Positions 1 to 6,212 of a DNA stretch of 33,780 bases are shown here, piece after piece. The DNA is from a virus. Location of the stretch: the IMG/VR virus record IMGVR_UViG_3300012928_000022, positions 1 to 33,780 of that record. One strand, written 5' to 3'. The notes below the pieces were generated by a model, which searched no databases, had not been told where the DNA came from, and saw only the letters and a program-made list of their open reading frames with translations. How positions within the stretch are numbered: the stretch's first letter is position 1; every line of letters starts with the position of its first letter. Both the position numbers and the translations under genes were made by a program.

Positions 1-7
1 AATAATA

Positions 8-517
8 ATGAATGAAGAAGATTTTAAAAAATTCTTAGTTGATTTACCTATTATTTATAGATTAGCAAAAGGACAATTTGATAAAGAGAAAGAAATAATG
101 TTCTCAAGAATAGAATCTACTTTCGGGGCATTATCTAGTTCTAAAAAATATTTAACTCATTTATATAGCAATAACGATCAGTCAAATCTAATTCAAGATA
201 TTATTGATGATGATATTGATAATCCAAATTGCCCTAATTGTCAAAAACCTCAAGATCAAGAATTGAGCGAAGAAGAAAAACAAGTATTAGATTATCAACA
301 AAATAATCCCGATAAAAGATTTTTAAAAAAGAAAAAGAAAAACAAGAAGAAAAAGAATAAAAAAAAACAAAGTAATACCGCCCCGAAAGTCGTACCGAAA
401 CCTCACTTGACAGGCAAAAGTCCTATGGACTTTGCTCAACCTTCAGTTGATGCAGTAGATCAATTCTCTAAAGAAAATACAGAACCAACAATAAAGAGAA
501 CAAGAATAGATTCTTAA
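8..517 (+). CDS. hypothetical protein with CxxC pair and lysine-rich tract
   Basis: I do not recognise this 169-residue protein. The first 65 residues look helical. A CPNC pair (Cys75, Cys78) sits after an Asp-rich stretch and might bind metal, although there is no second pair. Residues about 104-121 are almost pure lysine with some asparagine, followed by a Pro/Ser/Thr-rich tail that looks disordered. The lysine tract suggests nucleic-acid contact, which is inference. The ATG lies 8 bases from the window edge, so upstream signals cannot be judged. Confidence 0.75.
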   Translation: MNEEDFKKFLVDLPIIYRLAKGQFDKEKEIMFSRIESTFGALSSSKKYLTHLYSNNDQSNLIQDIIDDDIDNPNCPNCQKPQDQELSEEEKQVLDYQQNNPDKRFLKKKKKNKKKKNKKKQSNTAPKVVPKPHLTGKSPMDFAQPSVDAVDQFSKENTEPTIKRTRIDS

Positions 518-716
518 TATATTACAAATAACTTATAAAAGAAATATATATATTCTAATATACAAGAGAATAAAGAATATAATATAAAGCAAAATATAAG
601 TAAAGTATAGATAAATAAAGGGTTTTAAGTATAATTTAAGTGGTTTAAAATGGGTAAAAGTGGGGCGCGCGACTTAATTATATCAAAATATTATTCTAAT
701 TAAAACCTTTTAAACA
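518..716. other. AT-rich intergenic stretch
   Basis: About 200 bases of very AT-rich sequence without a convincing gene. It carries one GC-rich island, a GGGGCGCGCGAC motif near 662, that resembles the GCGCGC cores of the repeats further right. No clear promoter or terminator was found. Confidence 0.4.
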
Positions 717-887
717 ATGAAAAATACAAAACAAATAAAAAATAAAGCAGTTTTAGCATTGCAAAAAATATTTAGTAAAAAAAATAAACAAGTAAAAAGC
801 GAAATAAATAAAGAAGAAATAAGTAATAATAAAAAGAAACAAATCAAAAGAAATTCTCATGGATTTCCATTTTATGAGCAAAAATAA
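717..887 (+). CDS. small basic hypothetical protein
   Basis: A 56-residue, strongly basic ORF (about one third Lys/Arg) from ATG to TAA. It has an amphipathic-looking N-terminal half (KAVLALQKIF) and ends in RNSHGFPFYEQK. No family was recognised. No Shine-Dalgarno sequence is seen. The TAATTA at 700-705 could be a weak -10. Basic, small and AT-rich like its neighbours; it could be a nucleic-acid-binding peptide, which is a guess. Confidence 0.5.
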   Translation: MKNTKQIKNKAVLALQKIFSKKNKQVKSEINKEEISNNKKKQIKRNSHGFPFYEQK

Positions 888-1002
888 TTTTAATAAAATT
901 TGAATGTTTTTCGGGCGAAATAACTAATTTATAATTACTTTCAAGTTTATTGAATATAATTCAAATAAAATAAAATACAAATAATTTGCGCGCCAAATAA
1001 AG

Positions 1003-1212
1003 ATGGACATAGAGACGGCAAGCATAGAGTTCCTCGACAAGCACATAGAGACGACCTTTAAAGACATTATGGGGGAGTACGTGATAGAGAACCTATATTG
1101 GATTGATGAAGAGCCAAATAAAGCGCGCCCGATAGCAGAGATGATAAATATGATTGATCCTAATATAAATAACTTAGTAGTATTATTTCCACCATTCTAT
1201 ACAAATAATTAA
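1003..1212 (+). CDS. hypothetical acidic protein
   Basis: A 69-residue acidic protein rich in Ile and Glu (IETTFKDIMGEYVIENLYWIDEEP), with a hydrophobic C-terminal segment (NNLVVLFPPF) too short to call a membrane span. It starts just after a GCGCGCC motif and contains another at about 1123. The first third uses GC-rich codons (gag, aag, gac, ctc) and the rest AT-rich ones, an abrupt change within one small gene. No family recognised. Confidence 0.55.
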   Translation: MDIETASIEFLDKHIETTFKDIMGEYVIENLYWIDEEPNKARPIAEMINMIDPNINNLVVLFPPFYTNN

Positions 1213-1260
1213 ACAAAATATTTTATTATGTTATATTATACAATAAATTATAATTTGCAG

Positions 1261-1289
1261 TTGACAGAGTTCTTAATATTTGCTAGTAT
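1261..1289 (+). promoter_or_regulatory. sigma-70-like promoter, leaderless type
   Basis: TTGACA (1261-1266), 17-base spacer, TAGTAT (1284-1289), then only six bases (gggttt) before the ATG at 1296. The expected transcription start falls on or next to the start codon. Confidence 0.8.
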
Positions 1290-1295
1290 GGGTTT

Positions 1296-1712
1296 ATGAA
1301 TTGGGAAGAACTTAATAATAACTTTTATAATAATCATAACTTCAAGCCTAAGAGCAGAAGAAAGAAAAAGAAATATGTAGAAGAAGAAATAAAAGAAGAA
1401 CATATTACAAAACAAATAAACAAAAAATTAGATGAAATTATAAATATCCGCGCCGAAATAAAGAGGATGGATAATGACATCTCAGAAGATCAAGTTCTAA
1501 ATAATGTCGAAACAGGTGAGAAGCTAAATAAAGAAGAAGCAATGGGGGTGGTAGAGGACATGATAGATAAAATCAAAAATGATTTAAATCAAATAACTAA
1601 TAATGGGCAGAATGTAAAAGATATTTTTACAAATAAGTTTTATGTTAATGACTTTATGCAGGATAAGGAAATAGCTAAAGAAGATAAGTATAAAGAAAAT
1701 AATGATCAATAA
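1296..1712 (+). CDS. lysine/glutamate-rich coiled-coil-like hypothetical protein
   Basis: A 138-residue highly charged protein. The N-terminus is Asn-rich (NNNFYNNHN), followed by a basic KSRRKKKK patch near residues 19-26 and then long Glu/Lys/Ile/Asn helices likely to form a coiled coil (about residues 28-110). It has its own strong promoter ending six bases before the ATG. The last codons overlap the small membrane ORF that follows. Family unknown. Confidence 0.65.
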   Translation: MNWEELNNNFYNNHNFKPKSRRKKKKYVEEEIKEEHITKQINKKLDEIINIRAEIKRMDNDISEDQVLNNVETGEKLNKEEAMGVVEDMIDKIKNDLNQITNNGQNVKDIFTNKFYVNDFMQDKEIAKEDKYKENNDQ

Positions 1713-1788
1713 AATAGCAAGCATAGTAATTTTTATAAATATTTTGTTGCTTTGTTTTTTTGCATATATTGTTTTTATTTCTTCTTGA
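1702..1788 (+). CDS. 28-residue membrane micropeptide
   Basis: A short ORF starting inside the end of the preceding gene and ending in the TGA that forms part of the next -35 box. After MINKIAS nearly every residue is hydrophobic (VIFINILLLCFFAYIVFI), giving one clear transmembrane helix with a short basic N-terminus. It resembles other single-span micropeptides in this window (2729, 7339, 10819). It could be a lysis or membrane-perturbing peptide, or a chance ORF. Confidence 0.45.
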   Translation: MINKIASIVIFINILLLCFFAYIVFISS

Positions 1789-1813
1789 CACCACACAGCA
1801 TTTATTATAGGAT
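1785..1813 (+). promoter_or_regulatory. sigma-70-like promoter with leader and Shine-Dalgarno
   Basis: TTGACA (1785-1790), 17-base spacer, TAGGAT (1808-1813), followed by a leader of about 26 bases containing GGGAGGA (1833-1839), six bases before the ATG at 1846. It contrasts with the leaderless promoters elsewhere in the window. Confidence 0.75.
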
Positions 1814-1845
1814 AGGGTTTTAATCACGAACAGGGAGGAATAATT

Positions 1846-2034
1846 ATGGCGAATATAGCAAAATGTGCAAGAGCAACTGCGGTAATGAACAAGGTAAAGG
1901 GCAAAGACCCTCATGCTTTCAATCGCAGGTTTATGGGATACAACGAGGCAACTGAGGGAATCCTCGCCCAACAAAAAGAGGCAGATCGCAGGTTGAAGTT
2001 AATTCAACTAAAAACAAAAGCAGTTAATTGTTAA
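1846..2034 (+). CDS. small hypothetical protein, strong expression signals
   Basis: A 62-residue basic protein (MANIAKCARATAVMNKVKGK at its N-terminus, then DPHAFNRRFMGYNEATEG). The codons are markedly more GC-rich than those of its left-hand neighbours. It has the best ribosome binding site in the window (GGGAGGA) and a consensus-like promoter, so it is probably made in quantity. The C-terminal half (ILAQQKEADRRLKLIQLKTK) should be helical. No family recognised. Confidence 0.7.
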   Translation: MANIAKCARATAVMNKVKGKDPHAFNRRFMGYNEATEGILAQQKEADRRLKLIQLKTKAVNC

Positions 2035-2063
2035 TAACTTTTTACGGAAAACTAAAATAATAC

Positions 2064-2092
2064 TTGACAAATAATAGATTATATAGTATTAT
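2064..2092 (+). promoter_or_regulatory. strong sigma-70-like promoter of the structured RNA
   Basis: TTGACA (2064-2069), 17-base spacer, TATTAT (2087-2092). Predicted start near 2099. No credible ORF follows for more than 600 bases, so the product is taken to be RNA. Confidence 0.8.
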
Positions 2093-2106
2093 ATATTGTA
2101 ATTGAG

Positions 2107-2150
2107 CTTGAGAAGGGTACTCAACTGAATAAAATAACCCAAGATTTTTT
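2107..2150 (+). repeat. 5' copy of duplicated pseudoknot-like motif
   Basis: Hairpin TTGAG-AAGGGTA-CTCAA followed, after an A-rich linker, by ACCC, which can pair with GGGT in the loop. A similar 44-base copy lies at 2540-2583. Confidence 0.65.
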
Positions 2151-2539
2151 GTTCTTTAATAGTTTAAGTCTTCCCCTTTAGATATAGGGGATCGAGTATG
2201 GGGAGTAATACTACTTCTTGTCTATCGGGGGAGGCGCAACCACTTTATGCGGTGTTTCCATTTTTGGTTTGGGGAGTTTTCCCCCACCGCAGTCTTTGGA
2301 AGGGCTTGCAATCCTTCCTGTGGGTGACCGAACAAACCTGTCGTGAGCGGGTTAAGGTACGCAGATTCCCTGTGGTGGGGCGGTAGAGTCCAATCGGATG
2401 AGCCGATGACATAATACCTAGTCTAATCTGTGGTTCAAAGTAGGTACACCATGAACTGATGTTCACGCCGAAAAGTTGGAGGTATTCAGTAATCCTCCCC
2501 CACACCTATTTCTTTTGTCATTGTTGCTAACGACAAATC

Positions 2540-2583
2540 CTTGAGAAGGGGAACTCAAGAGAATAAAATACCTCAGTTTTTTT
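2540..2583 (+). repeat. 3' copy of duplicated pseudoknot-like motif
   Basis: Hairpin CTTGAG-AAGGGGAA-CTCAAG, an A-rich linker GAATAAAATA, then CCTC, which can pair (with one G-U) with GGGG in the loop. Loop and downstream partner both differ from the 2107 copy while still pairing. Confidence 0.65.
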
Positions 2584-2616
2584 CCATACAGGGCATTTTC
2601 CCACCCCACTGCCCAA

Positions 2617-2652
2617 CCCCTCACTAGTTTCGCCGCTAGTGGGGGGTTTTTT
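2617..2652 (+). terminator. intrinsic terminator of the structured RNA
   Basis: CCCCTCACTAG pairs with CTAGTGGGGGG around the loop TTTCGCCG, followed by six T. A long GC-rich stem and T-run make this one of the strongest terminators in the window. Confidence 0.9.
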
Positions 2653-2663
2653 AGTATACAATC

Positions 2664-2692
2664 TTGACCTGAAAAGATATATATGCTATTAT
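2664..2692 (+). promoter_or_regulatory. sigma-70-like promoter
   Basis: TTGACC (2664-2669), 17-base spacer, TATTAT (2687-2692) directly after the RNA terminator. It gives a leader of about 30 bases before the ATG at 2729. Confidence 0.7.
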
Positions 2693-2728
2693 ATATACAG
2701 ATTAAGACAGATAAACAAAAACCATAAA

Positions 2729-2821
2729 ATGAATAAATCAAAATATATGATTCCATTGACTATAATTGTAGTAAGTTTTTTAGTAGGTTATATTTCAAGT
2801 ACAGATGCTTTTCAAAGTTAA
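2729..2821 (+). CDS. 30-residue membrane micropeptide
   Basis: MNKSK followed by a hydrophobic helix (YMIPLTIIVVSFLVGYI) and a short polar tail (SSTDAFQS). It has the form of a single-pass membrane peptide or an uncleaved signal anchor. It has its own promoter and overlaps the start of the next gene by 17 bases, which suggests coupled translation. Function unknown. Confidence 0.55.
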   Translation: MNKSKYMIPLTIIVVSFLVGYISSTDAFQS

Positions 2822-3047
2822 AGATTTAGGATCAGAGATCGATCTAAATATAACATCAGCAGATATTATAAGTACAGAATTAAATGAATTAAAATTAAAA
2901 GCATTTAATAAGCAAGAAGGATTTAAAGAGTATAAAGTATTAAATAGCACTTTACAAATAGGAACAAGTCAAATATTCCTATATGGGTGGTTAGAATATA
3001 ATTGCAAACAAATTAGAATCAAATATGCACTAAATATATTAGAATAA
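2805..3047 (+). CDS. hypothetical protein
   Basis: An 80-residue protein starting inside the preceding micropeptide gene. It has alternating hydrophobic and charged residues with a likely beta-rich C-terminal half (LQIGTSQIFLYGWLEYNCKQIRIKYALNIL). AT-rich codons match the left-hand block. No family recognised. Overlap with 2729-2821 suggests the two are translated together. Confidence 0.6.
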   Translation: MLFKVKDLGSEIDLNITSADIISTELNELKLKAFNKQEGFKEYKVLNSTLQIGTSQIFLYGWLEYNCKQIRIKYALNILE

Positions 3048-3083
3048 AAATTAAGTAGAATTAAGTAGAATTAAAAAAATCTT

Positions 3084-3153
3084 GTAAGTCGTTGACTATC
3101 AAGGGGTTAGGGCGCGCCGCGCGCCGCAAGTCGTTGATTATCAGTAACTTACA
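3084..3153 (+). repeat. compound palindromic repeat, copy R1
   Basis: First copy of the island repeat: half-unit GTAAGTCGTTGACTATC, GC core GGGCGCGCCGCGCGCC, second half-unit CAAGTCGTTGATTATCAG closing with AACTTAC. It is followed by a terminator hairpin and the promoter of the gene at 3219. Confidence 0.85.
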
Positions 3154-3158
3154 ACAAA

Positions 3159-3181
3159 ATGCATTTTAGATGCATTTTTTT
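3159..3181 (+). terminator. ATGCAT hairpin plus T-run
   Basis: ATGCAT-TTTAG-ATGCAT stem followed by a run of seven T. The T-run ends in CTTG, which supplies the -35 of the next promoter. The same arrangement follows R2, R4 and R5. Confidence 0.6.
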
Positions 3182-3182
3182 C

Positions 3183-3211
3183 TTGTGTCTTTTGCAATCT
3201 TCTGTCATTAT
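3183..3211 (+). promoter_or_regulatory. promoter after R1, leaderless type
   Basis: TTGTGT (3183-3188), 17-base spacer, CATTAT (3206-3211), seven bases, then ATG at 3219. Confidence 0.6.
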
Positions 3212-3218
3212 TGTATAC

Positions 3219-3620
3219 ATGATCAAGAGGAACCAACACGACCCAAGGTACATCATCAAAAAGAATCGCCCTGTTTATATTTACAAGAATCTTCATAAGG
3301 ATTGTTGGAGTGTCAGACAACATGGCTTAGTAAAAGCCCACATCCAAGAGGATGAATCCATCGGGCTTTGGGATTGCTACTTTCATGTAGATATTAAAGG
3401 CAGAGAAAAAGTTCTTCGTGAGAAGCGCAAGAATGTTCATGCTTTTGTCAAAGGTTTTCTCCAGGATGCAGAAAATGTCGATACCGACAGACCCGCAACC
3501 GAAGTAATTTACAACCCATATAAGTATGAAACTTTTGTTGACAAGAAGGACGAAAGTTTCGTATACTATGCAGACGAAGTTTTATTAACTCACAACAAAG
3601 TAACCGCATACATATCATGA
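3219..3620 (+). CDS. conserved phage-type hypothetical protein
   Basis: A 133-residue basic protein. An upstream in-frame ATG at 3159 lies inside the terminator hairpin and ahead of the promoter, so the ATG at 3219 (MIKRNQHDPRY) is chosen. The segment NLHKDCWSVRQHGLVKAHI followed by a LREKRKNVHAFVKGF block looks like a conserved family found in phages and plasmids, but I cannot name a function. It ends in an ATGA overlap with the next gene. Confidence 0.8.
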   Translation: MIKRNQHDPRYIIKKNRPVYIYKNLHKDCWSVRQHGLVKAHIQEDESIGLWDCYFHVDIKGREKVLREKRKNVHAFVKGFLQDAENVDTDRPATEVIYNPYKYETFVDKKDESFVYYADEVLLTHNKVTAYIS

Positions 3621-3760
3621 AAGACCTAATTCTAACGAAGACAGAACTAATCGAGTGCATCATTCAAGAAATTGATTTCTTGGAAAACGAACAACTCCTT
3701 CGCCTATACAGAGAAGTTTATGGCGACATTGACGAAGAAGGAATAGATTGGGACGAATAA
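3617..3760 (+). CDS. small acidic hypothetical protein
   Basis: A 47-residue acidic protein (MKDLILTKTELIECIIQEID, then FLENEQLLRLYREVYGDIDEEG) overlapping the previous stop as ATGA, so probably translationally coupled. Helical throughout and negatively charged at the C-terminus. No family recognised. Confidence 0.6.
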   Translation: MKDLILTKTELIECIIQEIDFLENEQLLRLYREVYGDIDEEGIDWDE

Positions 3761-3764
3761 TTCC

Positions 3765-3793
3765 TTGACAAAAACCAAAAAAACTAAGAGAAT
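3765..3793 (+). promoter_or_regulatory. sigma-70-like promoter, leaderless type
   Basis: TTGACA (3765-3770), 17-base spacer, GAGAAT (3788-3793), six bases (atcatc), ATG at 3800. Confidence 0.7.
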
Positions 3794-3799
3794 ATCATC

Positions 3800-3997
3800 A
3801 TGCAAGTATTAGACACACCACAACAAATCGAGCAGTTTAGAATGCGCGCCCTCAGAGGTGCATTAAAAATGGAAATCCTCGGAATGAAACGTCGAGGACA
3901 ATCTGCTTATTCAATCATCAAACAAGAGTTCGGACTCAAGGGCAACAAGCAATCAGTCCTTGAGCAATTCGAAAAACTTATCGGAGGAAACCTATAA
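3800..3997 (+). CDS. small basic hypothetical protein
   Basis: A 65-residue protein with an N-terminal helix (QQIEQFRMRALRGALKMEI) and the motif MKRRGQSAYSIIKQEFGLKG, resembling small conserved phage proteins with a helix-turn-helix-like pattern. Regulatory DNA binding is possible but unproven. The stop overlaps the next ATG as TAATG, and GGAGG near the end serves as the next gene's Shine-Dalgarno. Confidence 0.7.
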   Translation: MQVLDTPQQIEQFRMRALRGALKMEILGMKRRGQSAYSIIKQEFGLKGNKQSVLEQFEKLIGGNL

Positions 3998-4218
3998 TGA
4001 CTAAGAAGCAAGTACACGACAGAGTCGAGAGTTGGAATTGGAATCTCAGTATCTTTGAGATTTATGACGAACTTCGTGACGGACATACGGCAGAAGAGCA
4101 AGAGCAACTCTTAACCTATGCCTATCATTATTTCAACAAAGACAAAATGATCAATGAGCTCGCATCTTTCTTTGGACACTATAACATAGAGAAAAACGAA
4201 TACGAGAAGCTAGCATAA
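3997..4218 (+). CDS. hypothetical protein
   Basis: A 73-residue protein (VESWNWNLSIFEIYDELRDG, then HTAEEQEQLLTYAYHYFNKD), mostly helical and acidic with many aromatic residues. GGAGG lies about ten bases upstream of the ATG, and the start overlaps the preceding stop. Same operon as 3800. No family recognised. Confidence 0.7.
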   Translation: MTKKQVHDRVESWNWNLSIFEIYDELRDGHTAEEQEQLLTYAYHYFNKDKMINELASFFGHYNIEKNEYEKLA

Positions 4219-4220
4219 TC

Positions 4221-4451
4221 ATGAATAGTTACATAGAAGCCACATGTGTTGGAAAGCCTTTAGGATTGCCTGAATACAATGAAGAGTCAGAGCAATGGGA
4301 GGTTCACTTTGAAGAATCTGAGACCCCATGGTTCCCTTATGATATTCCTAGGGACATGATCTCTTATGCATGTGAAAATGCTGAAGAAGCTTGCGAAATC
4401 TACAATCACTACAACCTTAACCCTATTGGAGAAGAAATCGATGCAAATTAA
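4221..4451 (+). CDS. acidic hypothetical protein
   Basis: A 76-residue strongly acidic protein (EYNEESEQWEVHFEESETPW, then CENAEEACEIYNHYNLN). It starts three bases after the previous stop and overlaps the next gene by 11 bases. Acidic, compact phage proteins of this type often bind or inhibit host proteins, but nothing in the sequence proves this here. Confidence 0.7.
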   Translation: MNSYIEATCVGKPLGLPEYNEESEQWEVHFEESETPWFPYDIPRDMISYACENAEEACEIYNHYNLNPIGEEIDAN

Positions 4452-4596
4452 AACTATCCAACAAAATATCAGAAAACTAGGATACCAATTGGCCGTGCGA
4501 GAAATATATGGAGAAAACACTCCTGATTATTTTAAGCTTAAGAGGTCACACGGTGCTCTATTGCACAAGCTTTATAAGCTTCAGAAAAAAACTTAA
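4441..4596 (+). CDS. small basic hypothetical protein
   Basis: A 51-residue basic, helical protein (IQQNIRKLGYQLAVREIYGE then LLHKLYKLQKK). The ATG at 4441 lies inside the end of the preceding gene, which fits translational coupling better than the longer in-frame ORF from 4366. It is the last gene before repeat R2. Family unknown. Confidence 0.6.
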   Translation: MQIKTIQQNIRKLGYQLAVREIYGENTPDYFKLKRSHGALLHKLYKLQKKT

Positions 4597-4601
4597 AATT
4601 A

Positions 4602-4672
4602 CATAAGTCGCTCATAACCAACGGGTTATGACGCGCGGCGCGCCGCAAGTCGTTGACTATCAACAACTTACA
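4602..4672 (+). repeat. compound palindromic repeat, copy R2
   Basis: The left half-unit has diverged (ATAAGTCGCTCATAACCAAC), the core is CGCGCGGCGCGCC, and the right half-unit is intact (AAGTCGTTGACTATCAACAA, then CTTAC). The right half alone forms a near-perfect hairpin AAGTcGTTGA/TCAACaACTT. Confidence 0.8.
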
Positions 4673-4678
4673 ACAAAA

Positions 4679-4700
4679 TGCACTTTAGGTGCATTTTTTT
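4679..4700 (+). terminator. ATGCAC/GTGCAT hairpin plus T-run
   Basis: ATGCAC pairs with GTGCAT and is followed by T7. Compared with the R1 version (ATGCAT/ATGCAT) the change is compensatory (T-A to C-G), supporting a real stem. Confidence 0.7.
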
Positions 4701-4701
4701 C

Positions 4702-4730
4702 TTGCGCTTATTCCCTTATTAGTTTACTAT
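4702..4730 (+). promoter_or_regulatory. promoter after R2, leaderless type
   Basis: TTGCGC (4702-4707), 17-base spacer, TACTAT (4725-4730), nine bases, ATG at 4740. Confidence 0.6.
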
Positions 4731-4739
4731 ATGTACATA

Positions 4740-4859
4740 ATGAGGGGGAAAAAGATTAAAGTTAGAAAGCCGATTCTTTTCACTAAGGCTCGCCCCTTCA
4801 AAATGAAGAACAAAATCCTAGACAGAAAACTCAAACACAAGATACGATATGAACATTAA
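4740..4859 (+). CDS. 39-residue very basic peptide
   Basis: Starts MRGKKIKVRKPILFTKARPF; about 40 percent of residues are Lys or Arg. An in-frame ATG at 4731 touches the -10 box, so 4740 is chosen. The stop overlaps the start of the next gene by 11 bases. Such a peptide could bind RNA or DNA; no family recognised. Confidence 0.5.
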   Translation: MRGKKIKVRKPILFTKARPFKMKNKILDRKLKHKIRYEH

Positions 4860-5100
4860 TCACAATTTTGGAACTGATAACGATCACCATGTAGACCTTT
4901 CATTCTTGGAAAGTGCTTCTGATGCATTAGGGTTTGCAATGGACGGCATTTGGGACTTGTTTGTCGAACCCATAGGCGAAGAGAATCTTTCTGACGAACA
5001 AAAAATGGGCTTGTTTGTTATTGGTGGCATACTAAAAAAGATTGGGGAAAAGGCTGAGCAGTTCGAGCAATCCGAATCACTAGAAATTTCCAAAAATTAA
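4849..5100 (+). CDS. acidic hypothetical protein
   Basis: An 83-residue acidic protein (LSFLESASDALGFAMDGIWD, then LFVEPIGEENLSDEQKMGLF) with an amphipathic or weakly hydrophobic helix around residues 50-62 (MGLFVIGGILKKI). It starts inside the previous gene. No family recognised. Confidence 0.65.
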   Translation: MNINHNFGTDNDHHVDLSFLESASDALGFAMDGIWDLFVEPIGEENLSDEQKMGLFVIGGILKKIGEKAEQFEQSESLEISKN

Positions 5101-5103
5101 TTG

Positions 5104-5131
5104 TTGACAAAAACCTAGAATACTATACTAT
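5104..5131 (+). promoter_or_regulatory. sigma-70-like promoter, leaderless type
   Basis: TTGACA (5104-5109), 16-base spacer, TACTAT (5126-5131), seven bases, ATG at 5139. It overlaps no gene and starts four bases after the previous stop. Confidence 0.75.
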
Positions 5132-5138
5132 ATACGTT

Positions 5139-6011
5139 ATGAATACTGAAGAAAACACTACTACCGCTCCTCGCCAATCTGTAAACTTGCACATTTGTGG
5201 AGGTAATCGTACTCTCGTAGAGTATGGAGAAGTTGAGAAAGTTCCAACTCCTCCTGTATCTTATCGCAACAAGCCCAACAAAAAGACGGGCGAGTATGCG
5301 GTTTCTCACCAACCAATCCCTCACCATGATCTCGTTGAGCGCACTAGGGGTTTCCTAGAGCAAAACAATTTTGAGATTCAAGACGAGGTTCATTCTCTCG
5401 CAAGGGACAACAATCACTACTTTGGTTTGTTTGCAGTAGATCATCCGAATCGCTCTGCATCTGATCGTGGTTGTGTCATTGGTCTTCGCAACTCTCACGA
5501 CAAGACTTTTCCCGCAGGTCTTTGCGCAGGTGACGCGCCTTTCGTTTGCGACAATCTAATCTTTACCAATACGATTAAGTTGGCACGTCGCCACACTCGT
5601 AACATTGAGAGAGATTTGGACTTCACCATCAATCGAGCTTTGGGCAAGTTGTTCGGATTTTGGCATGGTCAAGACAATCGAATTGATGCCTACAAGCAAT
5701 TTGAGATTGGCAACTCTCAAGCTAATGACATTGTCATTCGTGCTTGCAAGGCAGGTGCTTTGCCTAAGTCAAAGATCATGGACGTTGTCAATCAATGGGA
5801 GTCGTCTGATCATCCCGAATTTTGGGATCGCAACGTTCATTCTCTTTACAATGCTTTTACCGAAGTTTACAAAGGCAACTTAGTTGCTTTGCCAAATCGC
5901 TCCGATGCCTTGCACTCGGTTCTTGATTCGGAAGTAGATTTCGATATGGCTAATTTTGTTGATAATACGATTGAGATGGAAGTCGTGGAAGATGAATTAG
6001 TAGAAGTGTAA
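5139..6011 (+). CDS. DUF932 family protein
   Basis: A 290-residue protein with the signature of the DUF932 phage/plasmid family: GCVIGLRNSHDKTFPAG (about residues 111-127), then AGDAPFVCDNLIFT (about 130-143) and a histidine-containing LARRHTRNIERDL helix (about 148-160). The C-terminus is acidic (EMEVVEDELVEV). Members occur on many phages and plasmids and their activity is not established; DNA-related roles have been suggested. It is the only gene of its transcription unit, with its own leaderless promoter and a strong terminator. Confidence 0.85.
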   Translation: MNTEENTTTAPRQSVNLHICGGNRTLVEYGEVEKVPTPPVSYRNKPNKKTGEYAVSHQPIPHHDLVERTRGFLEQNNFEIQDEVHSLARDNNHYFGLFAVDHPNRSASDRGCVIGLRNSHDKTFPAGLCAGDAPFVCDNLIFTNTIKLARRHTRNIERDLDFTINRALGKLFGFWHGQDNRIDAYKQFEIGNSQANDIVIRACKAGALPKSKIMDVVNQWESSDHPEFWDRNVHSLYNAFTEVYKGNLVALPNRSDALHSVLDSEVDFDMANFVDNTIEMEVVEDELVEV

Positions 6012-6030
6012 TTCGTTGTTGTTCAAATAT

Positions 6031-6061
6031 GCCCCCCCTCATTCGGAGGGGGGGTTTTTTT
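6031..6061 (+). terminator. strong intrinsic terminator
   Basis: CCCCCCTC-ATTCG-GAGGGGGG stem followed by seven T, 20 bases after the DUF932 stop. Confidence 0.92.
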
Positions 6062-6077
6062 ATGCAAGCACATATTT

Positions 6078-6148
6078 CATAAGTCGTTGACTATCAAGCA
6101 CTTAGGGCGCGCCGCGCGCCCTAACTCGTTGGTTATCAACAACTTACG
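6078..6148 (+). repeat. compound palindromic repeat, copy R3
   Basis: Half-unit ATAAGTCGTTGACTATCAAG, then CACTTA, core GGGCGCGCCGCGCGCCC, second half-unit TAACTCGTTGGTTATCAACA then ACTTACG. The following hairpin is degenerate here (CGCATTTTAGTTTAACTTTT), but the CTTG promoter start is kept. Confidence 0.9.
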
Positions 6149-6177
6149 ACAAAACGCATTTTAGTTTAACTTTTTTC

Positions 6178-6206
6178 TTGCTATAGTTAAGCAAACGTGC
6201 GATTAT
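6178..6206 (+). promoter_or_regulatory. promoter after R3, leaderless type
   Basis: TTGCTA (6178-6183), 17-base spacer, GATTAT (6201-6206), six bases (ataacc), ATG at 6213. Confidence 0.7.
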
Positions 6207-6212
6207 ATAACC

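Larger units (their letters stand above)
2099..2652 (+). ncRNA. large structured non-coding RNA, about 550 nt
   Basis: A stretch with no convincing gene, clearly richer in GC than the AT-rich flanks, bounded by a strong promoter and a strong intrinsic terminator. Hairpins visible by eye include GGAAGG/CCTTCC near 2297-2320, ATCGG/CCGAT near 2393-2408, TGAAC/GTTCA near 2452-2465, TTGTC/GACAA near 2515-2536, and GGGCA/TGCCC near 2590-2614. A motif CTTGAGAAGGG...ACTCAA...GAATAAAATA occurs twice (2107-2150 and 2540-2583), near each end. Length, ornate folding and phage context recall the large phage-associated RNAs ROOL and GOLLD. I cannot confirm membership in either; it may be a new class. ORFs in the stretch (for example 2198-2386) lack start signals and read through the hairpins. 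Confidence 0.7.

Noticed and set aside
650-703. A 17-residue ORF starting at the ATG near 650
   Set aside because: Too short, with no overlap, promoter or ribosome binding site to support it.
2198-2505. ORFs on both strands in 2198-2505 as proteins
   Set aside because: They lie in a hairpin-dense stretch without start signals and have low-complexity, unprotein-like composition. The region is read as RNA.
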